Shown here: piece by piece, positions 33,744 through 45,866 of the stretch | Numbering within the stretch: the stretch's first letter is position 1 | Layout: each line of letters opens with the position of its first letter | Notes under the pieces: model-generated | Seen by the model: only the letters and a program-made list of their open reading frames with translations | Told to the model about the DNA's origin: nothing | The model's database searches: none | Program-made: the position numbers and the translations under genes | NCBI GenBank assembly: GCA_944474755.1 | Contig: OX104117.1 | Span: forward strand, 80,514,926 to 80,578,925 | From: Limnoperna fortunei | Taxonomy: Eukaryota; Mollusca; Bivalvia; Mytilida; Modiolidae | DNA length: 64,000 nt | Direction: 5' to 3'

Positions 33744-36700
33744 CTGAAAATGTTATTATAGCTTTAAATAAACAAAGCCAGTCTTGATTTTGTTGCTTAT
33801 AAAAGCTAGTAAGGTGTATTGTTAACTATCATACATTGTGCATGTAACCCTTGCCTATTTAATTTTTACTATTTGTTGTTTTTTTCACCCAATCTGCAAC
33901 GATATCCCATTAAACATCATTATTATCAGTATAAGCAACGTTTTGCAAACAAAAAGAATTATTGGAGATGTCTAGTTATCTGTGTACATTCGCACTATAC
34001 AATACTGTCCGGTTAACGCATTATTACTTGTTATTGTCCATTTGTTTCTTCTTTATGTCATTTGTCTCTATTATGCGTGTTTATCTTATATTATACAAGT
34101 TACAATTGGTGTTCATATACTTAGAAAGGTATAAAGTAGGTCACATTAATACAATTGAAGTTAGACAGAGGAAACATGCTTGTCATTGGCTTTCTTTGTT
34201 AAAGTGATTATAACTGTTCTTTTTGGTTCAAATAATTTAGTTGCATTAAATGTTTTACGTTCAAGGACTTTCTACTTGTATACAACTTGTTTTTACAATG
34301 TTTCGCTAGTAAAAAATTGCAACAATCTCGATTGTCACATAAAGTAAACCCGTCTAATTATTACACATCAATAAAGTTATTCTTGCAAATGTCACATATG
34401 TATTCTTTTACTTCATTTGATGAACCAATTATAAAATAACGTTTAGAGAACGTGTCATGCATGCATTCATGTAAGGTTATATTTTTCTGTTACATACTTT
34501 GTATAAGGTCGAAGCAATTTGCCCTGTTACAGTTTTGTCCCCTGCAACAAGCCACGCAAATTTCTGTATCCCCGTTATCTGAACGACGACCAGAACCAAT
34601 TGGCATGACAGAAGTAGTCTCCCTGTAATTTTTCAAGATGTTATCACATATCTATAAAAAGAATTCATGATATAATAAAAAATGTGTGACAGTCCTTACC
34701 GAATAAGTTGATAAAGTGATCTAGCGATCACTGAAACCCCCGTGTAAATTTGTTAAAACATTAATGTTAATATTTCTAATAAACTTTATGTAAATATTTC
34801 TCATGCTTTTTGTCTACTAATGACTTGACCTTTGACGGCTTCTAACCCACTTGATATGTAATAATATCCTAAAGTTTTATTGAAATCAAATGTACACTTG
34901 TTGACTTTTTGCCCGGGAACGTCTTTTTGTAAAAATTCTAACAATGTTTGGCAACTGAGACCTTGAAATGTCGCGCATTTCCCCCCAAATCGAAAGACAT
35001 GTGATCCCCATAGTATGAAACCTGATCCCAAATTAAAATCAAATGCAAACTGTTTGAGTTCTGGTCCGGAAACATTTTTGTTGTGAAAATATTTGTGTTA
35101 TGTCGACTCTGACTTACACCTTTGACAAAATCCTTGCACCACGAATTGAATGACTCTTGACGAGTGGTGCTATAAAGATAATCTAGGCTATATACAGGTT
35201 AATTTTGCAGAATACCTAATGCAACTGAAAATAACACCCAATATAACAGTGGCAGTAGCAACGACTTACAACTTGGATGTTAACGTTTCAATGTCACAAA
35301 CTTCTTACTTGCGACAAGATGTTTTGTTTTTTATTTTAAAGCATTATTATCAAAACTATGTATATATAGTATGGCTTGGCAGATTATCCGGGTTGATGAG
35401 ACTAATTGGTTGTTCATTTTATTTAATTTTCTGTCACTGCAATTGATTACTAGTAGTTTAATCCATAAGTAACTATTTTTAATCTGAGAAGTTCGGTTTC
35501 TTTGGAAATAAAAAAAATGTTTTCATATAAAGACCTTTCATGTAATGCATCAGTTCAATATTAAATCTGTATTAATTTTTTTAAAATTTGTTCTATGCCA
35601 TTTAAATTTTGTTCTTAAAAATAATAACTTCTATATAGCGTCTAGTCAAAACATAAAAGGAAAAATGACAGAACGATAGAAAATTACGAGGCATGTGATC
35701 CGAGAAAAGCTTCTTTTTATACCCAGATGCAAATTTGTTTTCAACTGGGTTCGTATTTGCAAAAATATAACAACCCGTGATAACTAAATATGTTTTATTT
35801 TTGATTTTTTGTTTTATATTATTAAATTATACGTTGTAAATCGTCGTAGGTTTTTAAAATTGTTAAAAAAAATCTACGCGTCAATGAGCTGTCCGATAAA
35901 TTCAATATCAGATTCTTGATAGTACTGAAGTCAAATTAACGTATAAAGTCAAAGACATATTTTTCTGTGATTTGTCTTCTGTCGTTAATCCGTTACCATT
36001 CAGTCATCCGAAGTTTTAAGTGTTGCGTTTACGTCATGGATCCATCTTCAGAAAATACAAACATTTTACTGTTTTGCATATAAGTAATGACAACAACGGG
36101 TTTTGGACAGTCATAAGGTTTTTATAAAAGGACCTCCTGATGATTCAAAGGGGAAACATATTTTTTGTGTTAAACTATTGTGATAGTACTGCATTTTAAT
36201 AATATTGTTATATAACTGTATTTAATATCTTTTATTTTTAGTTTCAGATCAGAACAGATTAACTTATATGTGTCATATATGTATTTACTATATTATATTA
36301 TAATTTTTATATCTGCCTGATTATTACTGAGATCTGTAGTCTGCTAGTTACTGTAGTTACTTTCTTCTAGTTTTCTGATTGGTACTTTTGGTCACATGAC
36401 ATAGTAGATGTTTAGGCGGGAATCTAGTTGGTCATTTACTTGTTAACTCTCTGACAAAGGTTAGCCATTGATGTTAGATTTTAAAATTTTTTTTCTCACT
36501 TGATGTAAGGTGTGTTGTTTCACTAGTATTTATATTAATGCTTTATGTCCCACATTGAGAGATATTATGAGCGTTCTTATTTGAGTTAATCTGAGATTGA
36601 TAGATTAATGAATGGTCTGTTTGATTGATTGAGTAGAAGTGTGAATTATTGTAAATTTTAATATAAAAAATCAGATAATATTATTATGTTACATTTACAT

Positions 36701-39700
36701 AAAATTGATTAAAAATTATGATATTATAAGTAATTTAAATGGGTTCAAGATATTTAACTGTATGAATGTGACTGCATAAATAGGTTTAAACTTCATGTAA
36801 ACTTTTAAGGTATAAATTTCTATAAAATTGCACGAGGGTTATAACTCAATCTTTTATATATAAACAGTCAGTAAATAAAATATTTATAAGTGAAAACATT
36901 TGTACTTCAGGTCTGATAATATTGTTTATATTGAGATGTCTTTAACGCAGGAAATATGTAGACAGTCCTTATAAGATATTATAAGGTAGGTTATACTATA
37001 CCTTTTGAATTTTTTTATTTGCATTGTTTGTGTTGTATTTTTATAGCGTGACTAAAGCTTAATTGCTCAGGTTTATTATTTGCCACGAATTGTTTTGATA
37101 TTTGGTTGCTCACAGTTATGAATCTGTGAAGTATTAAATGTGAAGTACATATTAGTCACATTATTATTACAGTTTTTTTTGTCGTGAGATTAATTTCATT
37201 TTTGGCATTTTGAAAACTCATTAAAAATGAGGTTATGTCCATGAGAATTATATTTTAGTTAAATTGTACACAGAAATATACCTATTTCTGCAGATAGCTC
37301 AATTAATATATTCATGTTTTATTTATATTGTTACGTGGAATTTATTATTCCTATCGTGTTATTGAGGGATCTTTTTCCCTGCTGTATTTTTCCTGCTATT
37401 TTTATTATCTCAACACTTAATATGATGATGAAATAAAGAATCCAATTATCCTGAGATTTGTTATTAATAGCCTGTCTATACACTACTACACTATTATTTG
37501 CACATTTAACCACATATACACAAAATTATATTACAAAGGACATAAAATAAGTAATAACTACTTTTTTAAGACATATTCTCTAACTGGAATTGTTTTAGGT
37601 GATAACTGAAATGAAATAAGGAAATAAATTAATTTCCTATATATATGTATAACACTGGCAGAGAAATGATTTTTATAGCTTTTACTTTGGACAGTATAAA
37701 CAATCAAATCTAATATTGTTGGGCTTAATTTGTAGACGTATATAAACATTTGGTGTTTACACTGTATTTGTGATGTTTCAGAAATCCACTAGAAGGATAT
37801 ATTATATGGTTGTCACAATACTTAGACGTTTGTATATAATTTAATTACTGTGACTGCATGACAAATAACTTTGGCATCATATATAATTAGATTATTGTCA
37901 GATTAGTACGTATTGGTTATCAAAATTCTATCGTCGCACGATAGTATTATGTCTACTATTCACATCGGTTAATGAAACTATATATTTATATAGCGGACTA
38001 AGGCGAGTGGTCGAGAGTGGTTACGAAAATGTCATCGTCACACGGTAGTACACATGTACTATGTCTATGTTTACGATTTACATAGGTTAATGAAGCTATG
38101 TTTTTATATAGTAGATTTGGCCTTAATGGAGGCGAATTGGTGCCACAGTGTCACAACGGTGTAAGTTACAATCCCGCTGAGGTGACGCAAAAATTTAAAA
38201 ATCTTATTTTAACAGTATTGGTACATATGCTATTTTTTAATACGGAACTTTCGTAGGATCATATATCCTTGACAGTGATCAGTCTGTCCATGCGTTTGAT
38301 ATTCGGTATGTTAGAAGATAATATCAAGGCGACGTGTCGCATAAGATGGCTGATGACATTGACCTTAAGGTCGGTGGGCCCATAGAGATATATACTATCT
38401 CACTAATATCTAGTTAAGATCAAATTGTAGTAGTGATTTGAGATCAGAATACAAAAAATCTTAATTGACATTTTGGCATCATCACCTTAATTATATTAAA
38501 CTACGTTAAATTGCTCTTGTTGATGGCACACCATTGGATGTAGTATTTTAGATGGAGACGGTAAAAATCAGTTGTGGTAAAATTATTGTAGATTCATATT
38601 AAAGGGTGACATGTTCGTTGTTGTCCTCGGGTATAAAAAAACTCGGTGCATGCATGGATATACCAACACAGGATAGATTAGAAAGGGTCTATTAAATTAG
38701 GAGGAGACAATAGTTTTTGCCTACACTTTATAGATATACCTTGCCTTTATCTGTTGTTAACGAAATGGTTCAAGTAGACCTAACGGTTTTAAAATTTGAC
38801 GGATGATAGATAAAAAAGTTTACAAAATTTCTCACACAGACAAAAATAACAGTCAGTGCATTTTTCAAAATACAATTTTTTTGCGATCGTAACTTTCCTT
38901 CATCTATTAAAATATACATACCGTTTTCTGTTCGCATCCAAGTTCATGTTTGACAGTATTAGCAGAAGAAATAAATGTTTTGACAGAACAGACCTGCAAG
39001 ATTTGATTTATAGTCGATTAATGACACATTAAATTTTTTATCTGTTTTTTTTTTTAAATTTTTATATTATGTTATTCAAATTTCATAGAAAGTATTTTCA
39101 ACATCATTGATAAAATGATACATTTCCATTAACATGTGTTAATAAGTCTGTGATTAATGTAATCGGATGTTCAAACAATGTTAATTGTATTAAATAGAAC
39201 ACTACACGCATAATGTAACTACTAATGTCACCAAACTAATAAGGACAAACACTAGTTTTACAACTCTGCATTAGAACCACTAAGCAACGGATCTGAGTGT
39301 TTGGCACACAACTGTATAAGAAACATACATGTCTGTAATTGTTGTTATTTATAGTCCTCATTTTGGAAAAATACTGTAAGTTGAGTGTCTAATTTAGTCT
39401 GCCGTTGTTTTTTTACAATTGTTTTGATCCACTGGAATGCATTATTTCTTTATATGTGAAAGTAAATATGTCCCATTTGAATATGTTTGCCCCAACTCAA
39501 GTAGATTACGTTTTCAGGTAATATATTACCTGATTGAATGGACATGCGTTCTCATATGCACAACTACGAACGTCGCTGACACGATCGCACATTGCACATG
39601 TATCCCCTGGAGAATTTGGAACTGTCAACAGCAAATAATGTATTACAAAACATTTCAAACTTGTGTTAAGAATGGAAAGATCTTTTAATTATATAGCATC

Positions 39701-41550
39701 TTATCTGCAGAGAGTCAATGTTAATCGAATGGCATATTTTGTATATTGCAAGTAATTTACAAGACAATTTCATTAAACTAGTTCGCTTCTTATTATTGTT
39801 GGTTGTACATTTTTCATTTAGGTTTTTCTAACATTCCTCTATGTTATATCGAGATATATATTAAAACCTTACCTTGATTGCATAAATAAGAGTTGCAAGG
39901 AAGTCCTGTTTGGACATCTGGTGAGACACTGCAGCATTGAGCACATGTAGTTGACAGTCGTTTTGATACTGATCTCCTGCCAGAACCGCTAATGAGATCG
40001 CATATCTATACGACATAAATATATTCTTTCATAGATATAAGGTATCTATATGACAATTTATTTCAACATGATAAGTGTTGCATCGCAAAACTTTGTAACA
40101 TATCCTTAATGGAGTTATTTTCCCTTTTATCATCGCGTTTATACCGATGAGCATTCATGAAACGAAGTCAGAGACAGATATAGCCATGGTTTAACAAAAT
40201 AGAGGAAAAGAGAAAAACAATCAAACAGCATTAAAATCAAATCAAAACAGCAACACACGCCAAAAACCCACTGCAAACTGCACCAACTAAGTGCTCCGGA
40301 AGGGTAAGAAACTACTGTACCATGCTTGTATCAGCCAGGGTAAAATCAGCCGAGGAGATCATAATCCTACAAGAAGGATGGAAAGGGGTCATGCCTAACA
40401 CATAACTCCGATCTGATTAATATTTGGTTTATTCACGTTTGGTCATCATTGTGTGTGTGTGTGAATGGTGTTTTAACGCCACTTTCAGCAATTTTTCAGC
40501 TATTTCATGGCGTCCAGATTTTATTGGGGGAGGAAGTCGGAGTACCCGGAGAGAACCCCAGTGGTCATCATTGTCTTTGACGTTTAACTATTTGACATAA
40601 TGTAGAATGAAGAACTTATCCTTCGCTATAAGACACATACAATTGAAACAAGACCAAATGTAATAATATTAAAGGCCTTTAAGTAGTAAGATATTTCAAA
40701 TGAGCATTTATACGAGTTATCCCTCTTGTTTCAATGAAGTAATTAAAAGTCAAATCGCAGTAATTATTACAGACGTTGCATAGGATCTTCACTGCTGTCC
40801 ATTGTCGACCTACACCATTGTCAAAGTCAAAATATAAGAAGTCAGTCTAGTCCTATTTTCGTTATAATTTTTTGCATGTTTGTAAACTGGTTTCTGCAAT
40901 ACTTTATATATTTCAACAGGATTACGTTTAAATAATGGCAGGGTTTATAAAAAGTAATATCGATTGTTTTTAAATTTACAATGTTTAAGTTAAAGTTGCT
41001 AAAAAGTGTAGAGGTCAAATTAAAAAATGTAATGCTCGATCGTGTTCTTTTCGTGTGCAGAACGATTGAACTTGTTTGGTCATCGTTTAGACGCACGACC
41101 TTAGACGCAACATTTCGTTTTATGACTGTATGAAAAGGAATTATGGCAGCTGATTAAGGTGTCAAAATGGTGGATACATCCTTCCAAAAAGCACGAATCC
41201 TTTCATTGCATATATCTAATATTTCTTTTAAACTGATATTTTAGTATTAACGATTTATCATCAACGTTTCGGTAATAATTCATATGTTAAGCTAGATTTG
41301 TGTGCGACATATAAAGTAATTTGACTTTGATTTAAAATTACAATTTTTATTCATCTATTAACATTTACATTTATCTAAAACTAATGGGCTGGTCCTTTTT
41401 GTATCATTAAGGTATTTAGTAGTCATCTATTGATCCCCTGCGTGTCAATAAATGACTGAAAATTCATTTGACTCCAATCTGAATAAACCTATAAATATGT
41501 CCATATTTCATGAGATATGACAGCAAAGGGTATTATTATTATTATTATTA

Positions 41551-41633
<83 letters not shown>

Positions 41634-44552
41634 GAACTATTTGGAATTTAAAAAAAAATAAGTTGATTATACTGTTTACAGCTGGTAAATAAGACATACC
41701 AGATCAATCTCATCACAATTTTCTTACTATTGCTTAGACTAAATATTGTCAAATTCTTCACGTACCACATTCTGCCAAACGATCTTTTTCACAACTCATA
41801 TTAAAACATAGAGAATATTATAACATGCTATCTTAGTTTTTGATTTGCACTGATCGATACACAAATATTGAACAAGCTAGGAAATAAAAGTAGAACGTTT
41901 CTAAATAAAATTTCAACAAAGATACCAAGGTTAAGATTTATGTTACATAACAAAAGCCGTCACCATATTACATGTACTTACCATTTTTGATCTACAACCC
42001 GCATTAAAGACGACACTCAAATCTGGATTAGTGACAATGTCGAGATAACATTGCTGCATAATTAAAACAATAAAGTCACTGGCTAATTCAGTGTATAAAA
42101 AGACAATAATCGTTTTAGTTCCTATTAGTTTATGTAAAAACTGATAACTGTATAAATATGTAGTACGCCTGAAAAAAGATATTGTTTCACAAGAAACGTT
42201 TTCATTTACATAAGGACTTCGCAAAGGGCGTGTGATCTATATGCTTTTTTTTCTAAACAACTTATGGTCCAGTTATTCAGTTCCATTTTTAGGAGTTTAT
42301 TGCAAATATTTTTATCAGAATGAATATGAAACGAAATGGCATACTTGAGTAAAAAATATTGCTGATAATATCAACTAAACCATTCTATATCATCATAAAA
42401 ACGGTATCTGTTCTGTTTGAACGGCATATCATGGTAATATAAATAAATGTTATTGAATAACTTTGTTTAGGAGATTAAATTTATATTTACTTAATGGTTG
42501 AATGCTACGGATTGTAGGTTTTATATATACGAATAAGGATCAGATTACAATTTTGTTTTTTTATCAATTTGATATCTGTTTCGGTAGGTTCTAGTTTGTT
42601 TTAAACTAATCAATATCTCACGTAACACCGTGATTGATCTAACTAATCTATTTATCCTTCCGGAACACATAAGTAGCCCTAATTCAGGCTAGTTCTTTAT
42701 GCCAATCAAGACTTTTCTACGTTGATGTTGTAGTTGATTATTGCGTGCCCGTTTCTATGTACCATTTTAATTTGATTTGCGATTTTTTCTTTCTGACAAA
42801 CATTATACTTGTTACATCTAACGGGTCGAAAGAAATGTGTTTGTCTGCAACTTTTATTGGTAATGATTGCAATTTTCTGCCAAAGTTCGGTAGTGCTCAG
42901 AATTCCTTTGATTATTAAAACTGATATACATATAGACGATATTGCATATTACATTAGACTTAATTATGCCTTTGGTACTGAAGCATTACCTCTAGGCCAT
43001 CTTTACATATAGCCTTATGGGGTACCAGTAGACAGTCGGAAATATTTAGGGCTCCATTACACGTGAGGCATTCCAAACCTAATATTATAAAAAATATTAT
43101 GAAAGCCAGCAACTCAAGATATTTAGTTGTCAAACTTCCAACAACCGGAAATAACGAAGTAAAACAAAACGCTTAGTTCAAACCCATTTTATACTGTAGG
43201 TCATGCTCAAGAGTGCAGATATTTGTGTTGGGCGATCCGTAGACAGTATAAATTGTTTATGCGTAGTACCCCTATTACACGAGATATTTAATTCGTATCC
43301 CTATTTATTTTTTGTCGCATGACGAGTGGGTCGATGACTTATTACCCATAAGTCATCGACCCACTCGTCATGCGACAAAAAATAAATAGGGATACGAATT
43401 AAATATCTCATGTAATAAAAATAGGCTATATCGTATTATACCAGATTATACACACACACACACAAACACATGAACGTGTACAATTGTTGGATTTTTAATT
43501 AGTTTATGAACTTAAGAAATCAACATATATCTTTGATTGTAGATGCAAATTGGCGTCGATAGTGATGGATATATATAAAGATTGAAATGTGTAACGAAAA
43601 AAACACTTATTAATAGTACATTGTGCATTGCATTTTTTATTTGAAATGTTTTAGTTGAAAAATTAAGCGCGATCAGTGTAAAGAATTTTTTATTTTCGTG
43701 ACGGCGAACGTCTTAGTTGGAGATATGAATGATTGGTATAAATATGATATGACCTTCCATGTACCAAAGATACATGTAGCATGTTTGGTCAAATGATGGC
43801 AAAAGAAATATCATTGTTTACATTTAGTCAGTTGAGAATAAAAATTGCTAATTAGTTCGTATATGTAAGTCTAAAGCATTTTGTTGTTTTCTTTCGCATA
43901 AAAATAATTGATTAAAATTTCTACTACAGGTGAAAACTGAGTAATAATAATTTTTACTATAATAAATTAGCTTACAAACATGTATGAATTTTGAATGCGA
44001 AATCGACTCTTCTCTTGGAGTGTAATTTGTTAACGTAAAATTATGTATAAGTAAAACAAAGCACATTATATAAGTTGATAAAGTAAATTTGGAAACTAAC
44101 CATTAACTTGTGTTCGGATAAATACAGCCAAGACCAACGCCACTTCTGAAAAAAATATTATTTTCTAACTTTGTCTAATAATAATATTTTTCTCTTTAGA
44201 ATATTTCCAAAATTATTAAACAAGAAGTAAACATCCTTCAGAATATGTCTAATTTTCGTTACTTTAGAACTCTTCATTTGATACAATGGGAACTATGTAG
44301 TTTCCATCTATACATTCCCATGACTACAGATAGGGCATTTACCTCTCACGCCGAGACTAGCATTTCACCAGACATGTGCAATGCATGTGACATTAGCATA
44401 TTTGGTTGTAGGATATACCACAAAAAATGTCTTATGTTTGAGATTAGAGTTTTAAAATATTATTACAACATGCAAACATGTTTTATTTATAACGTGAATG
44501 TTATATGTAAACAAAATATAAAATTACCTGCGATATGCTTCTTTCCAATCAT
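33706..44552 (-). CDS. Gene 4: secreted two-domain Ly6/uPAR-type protein (second domain incompletely resolved)
   Basis: Reading down the minus strand, the exons are 44552-44528, 44145-44101, 43078-42990, 42053-41982, 40005-39873, 39621-39530, (a doubtful 35300-35270), 34622-34498 and 33743-33706. The signal peptide starts MIGKKHIAE and ends RTQVNG. Domain 1 has LECLTC, AGC and CAQCC...PCN; it is close to domain 1 of genes 1 and 3. Domain 2 has CAMC and CVACC...NCN; the tail is QTCNDFSICGP. I found no second B exon with the usual Y..GC pattern between 39530 and 34622, and the last C exon starts in phase 2 rather than phase 0. Its 5' part may be a separate small exon (VCDI...). Either the exon layout differs here or this paralogue is decaying. 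It is convergent with gene 2 and divergent from gene 3. Confidence 0.75.
34498..34622 (-). CDS. Gene 4 exon C2
   Basis: After AATTACAG it encodes ETTSVMPIGSGRRSD..., then EICVACCRGQNCNRANC, ending in phase 1 at GTATGT. The EIC.ACC...CN block matches gene 1 C2. It starts in phase 2, unlike other C exons, and lacks the usual leading cysteine. Confidence 0.82.
35270..35300 (-). CDS. Gene 4 possible split 5' part of exon C2
   Basis: Reads (V)CDIETLTSK and ends in phase 2 at a strong GTAAGT donor. This suits the phase-2 start of the exon at 34622-34498, and VCDI matches the start of gene 1 C2. The acceptor side (AAG, no pyrimidine tract, upstream stop) is poor, so this may be coincidence or a decayed exon. 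Confidence 0.35.
37930..38130. repeat. ~100-bp tandem duplication
   Basis: CGTCGCACGATAGTATTATG... and CGTCACACGGTAGTACACAT... both continue through CAT(C/A)GGTTAATGAA and TTTATATAG. Diverged copies in the gene 4 A2-C2 interval. Confidence 0.65.
39530..39621 (-). CDS. Gene 4 exon A2
   Basis: After TTGACAG it encodes PNSPGDTCAMC...SC...ACPFNQ, ending at GTAATA. Its 92 nt equal gene 1 exon A2, and phases are 1 to 0. Confidence 0.87.
39873..40005 (-). CDS. Gene 4 exon C1
   Basis: After TATAG it encodes ICDLISGSGRR...CAQCC...PCNSYLCNQ and ends in phase 1 at GTAAGG. It closes domain 1. Confidence 0.9.
40450..40562 (-). mobile_element. SINE, 3' part
   Basis: GAATGGTGTTTTAACGCCAC, TTTCATGGCGTCCAG and AGTACCCGGAGAGAACCCC. 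It stops abruptly and the adjoining GTGGTCATCATTGT also occurs just before the insert at 40440, consistent with a target-site duplication. Confidence 0.72.
41530..41633. repeat. (ATT)n trinucleotide microsatellite
   Basis: About 34 units with one G interruption near 41552; in the gene 4 B1-C1 intron. Confidence 0.95.
41982..42053 (-). CDS. Gene 4 exon B1
   Basis: A 72-nt exon after ATGCAG, beginning QCYLDIVTNPDL and ending FNAGCRSKM, then GTAAGT. Confidence 0.92.
42990..43078 (-). CDS. Gene 4 exon A1
   Basis: After ATATTAG it encodes LECLTCNG...SDC...ICKDGLE, ending at GTAATG. Phase 1 to 0, closely matching gene 1 A1. Confidence 0.9.
43274..43416. repeat. Near-perfect 143-bp hairpin
   Basis: Two ~68-nt arms differ at about one position (TTACACGAG versus TTACATGAG) around a 5-7 nt loop at 43342-43349. 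The arm includes GTCGCATGACGAGTGGGTCG. It lies in intron 2 of gene 4, 196 bp upstream of exon A1. Confidence 0.9.
44101..44145 (-). CDS. Gene 4 exon 2: signal peptide core
   Basis: A 45-nt phase 1-1 exon after TTTTTTCAG encoding VALVLAVFIRTQVNG, followed by GTTAGT. Same size and phases as exon 2 of genes 1 and 3. Confidence 0.82.
44330..44442 (+). pseudogene. Orphan A2-type Ly6 exon relic
   Basis: After an ACTACAG acceptor the + strand encodes a linker (RAFTSHAETSISP) and then MCNACDISIFGCRIYHKKC. This is the CxxC...C...C pattern of the cluster's A2 exons, and the 113 nt run phase 1 to 0. The expected donor reads GAG/ATTAGA, one base from GTTAGA. It lies inside intron 1 of gene 4 on the opposite strand, and I found no partner B or C exon nearby. 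It is probably a leftover of a lost or inverted paralogue. Confidence 0.5.
44528..44552 (-). CDS. Gene 4 exon 1: translation start
   Basis: Encodes MIGKKHIA, ending in phase 1 at GTAATT. Length (25 nt) and phase equal exon 1 of genes 1 and 3, though the residues differ. Confidence 0.72.
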
Positions 44553-45049
44553 TTAAACTTCTAAAAGTAAAATGAAATACATTGTTATTTACAGCTAAAT
44601 CCAACAAGTAAAATCTATGGGCAATTTATTGAACTGTTTGGACATGAGATTATTGATGAAATAATACCTACAAAGCAAGTGTAGAATAAAAAACATGTTT
44701 ATGGTTTTATACAACGCGGTCTAATACCAAAGCACGAGGTATAAACAAACGTTCATGTTCTTCGATCATTTGAACTGTATATGAAAAAAGAATAAATATA
44801 TTACATAAATATATTTAACCGTGCACCAAAGAAAAACACATTTAAGTACTGATACGTTTATTTATTTTTTCTCTGTCAATAAAGTCATGTTTAAGACTTA
44901 AGATATGTACTGGTACTCAAAGCGGTTTTAAGCGTATCTACCTGATATACACAAACATAAGAGGTTCATCCCTGAATTGGCAGGATTGGAATAAACCGAT
45001 TGGACTAATCGCACTGATCTCTTATGGTTATCAATTACGTATTCTAAAA

Positions 45050-45265
45050 AAACAAGAGCCTTCAGTCAAGGGACGCTTACCAATCCAGGATTAAGTCAAA
45101 CATATGCAACACGAAACATAAATCAAAAGCACAAAACAGAAAGTGAGTTGCCCGAACCCTATAATACCATGGGTGCATTCAGGTGCTACGGTAGAAACTA
45201 CAGTGCCTCCCTCAAATTAGACGCCTGTCAATTACTCATAGTCATGCACAGAGAAAGTTGAATCA
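45050..45265 (-). mobile_element. Penelope-like tail fragment
   Basis: GCCCGAACCCTATAATACCATGGGTGCA, in two parts, is the reverse complement of the tail motif 'acccatggcttttattgggttcgg' seen at 57.2 kb. No coding part is left. Confidence 0.5.
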
Positions 45266-45369
45266 TGTGAACAAAACTATTTATGACTCAAAGAAATATT
45301 TAAGAAATATAATTTATCATAACTAAAGTCATGGTAACAGTTATAAAACTTCTAAAGAGTTTACAAGTT

Positions 45370-45590
45370 AAGCGGACCTCAGTAGTTAGTTAACGTGATT
45401 ATCAACCCTAAGATTGTGGATTCGAGCCTTACTGTGAGCAACGACCATAACTGCTAAAGATAACCAGTTTTCCTGTCTGTCGATGGTATGGGATTTTCAC
45501 TGGGTACTCGTGCATTCTTTCGAATAAAGAAACTGGACCCGTAATATAGTGAAAATCGTCGCAAGCTCGATTTTAAAACAAACAATAAAT
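45370..45590 (+). mobile_element. SINE with tRNA-like head
   Basis: The head AGCGGACCTCAGTAGTTAGT and TTGTGGATTCGAGCC (B box) is followed by a diverged body (GGTACTCGTGCATTC, TGGACCCGTAATATAG). Confidence 0.6.
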
Positions 45591-45699
45591 TAAGGTGCAT
45601 TAAACCATCATTTGAGATGTCTAAGAGGTCATGAAAATAATGATCGCAAGGTCTATCTTAACCTACACGCAATGTATTACTGGGCTTGTCTTGCTTAAT

Positions 45700-45866
45700 A
45701 ATATAGGATTAAACACTGGGTTTTAGGAAATTTTTAATGTGTAAACTCCGGCGACTAACTCACAAACTAAATAAAGTCCGAAGGACTTTATGTCAAGTTT
45801 GTGAGTGAGTCGCCGGATTTTACACATTGATAATTTCCTAAAACCCAGTGTTTAATCCTTATAATT
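45700..45866. repeat. Imperfect 167-bp hairpin
   Basis: GGATTAAACACTGGGTTTTA at the left is inverted at the right (TAAAACCCAGTGTTTAATCC). The arms meet at AAAGTCCGAAGGACTTT with almost no loop. There are a few mismatches in ~80-nt arms. Confidence 0.85.

Noticed and set aside
34320..34420. Minus-strand cysteine words (LCDNRDCC, ICDIC) as the gene 4 last exon
   Set aside because: Spacing is wrong. The exon at 33706-33743 has the exact C-x5-CG motif, phase and length.
34801..35031. Minus-strand ORF of 76 codons (MGSGFILWG...)
   Set aside because: It lies between gene 4 exons, has no domain and no splice context; chance ORF.
35110..35170. Candidate B2 exon of gene 4 (minus, reading VVQGFCQR before GTGTAAG, phase 2)
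   Set aside because: The phase would fit exon C2, but the leading cysteine is absent and the GC is GFC. It would also lie downstream of the more exon-C-like segment at 35270-35300.
35755..35815. Minus-strand ITGCYIF as gene 4 B2
   Set aside because: There is a GC, but no acceptor, no upstream cysteine and no donor at the right place.
39437..39688. Plus-strand ORF with several cysteines
   Set aside because: It is antisense to gene 4 exon A2; its cysteines reflect the opposite strand.
41943..42224. Minus-strand 93-codon ORF as a gene of its own
   Set aside because: It is simply the read-through frame of gene 4 exon B1 into its introns.
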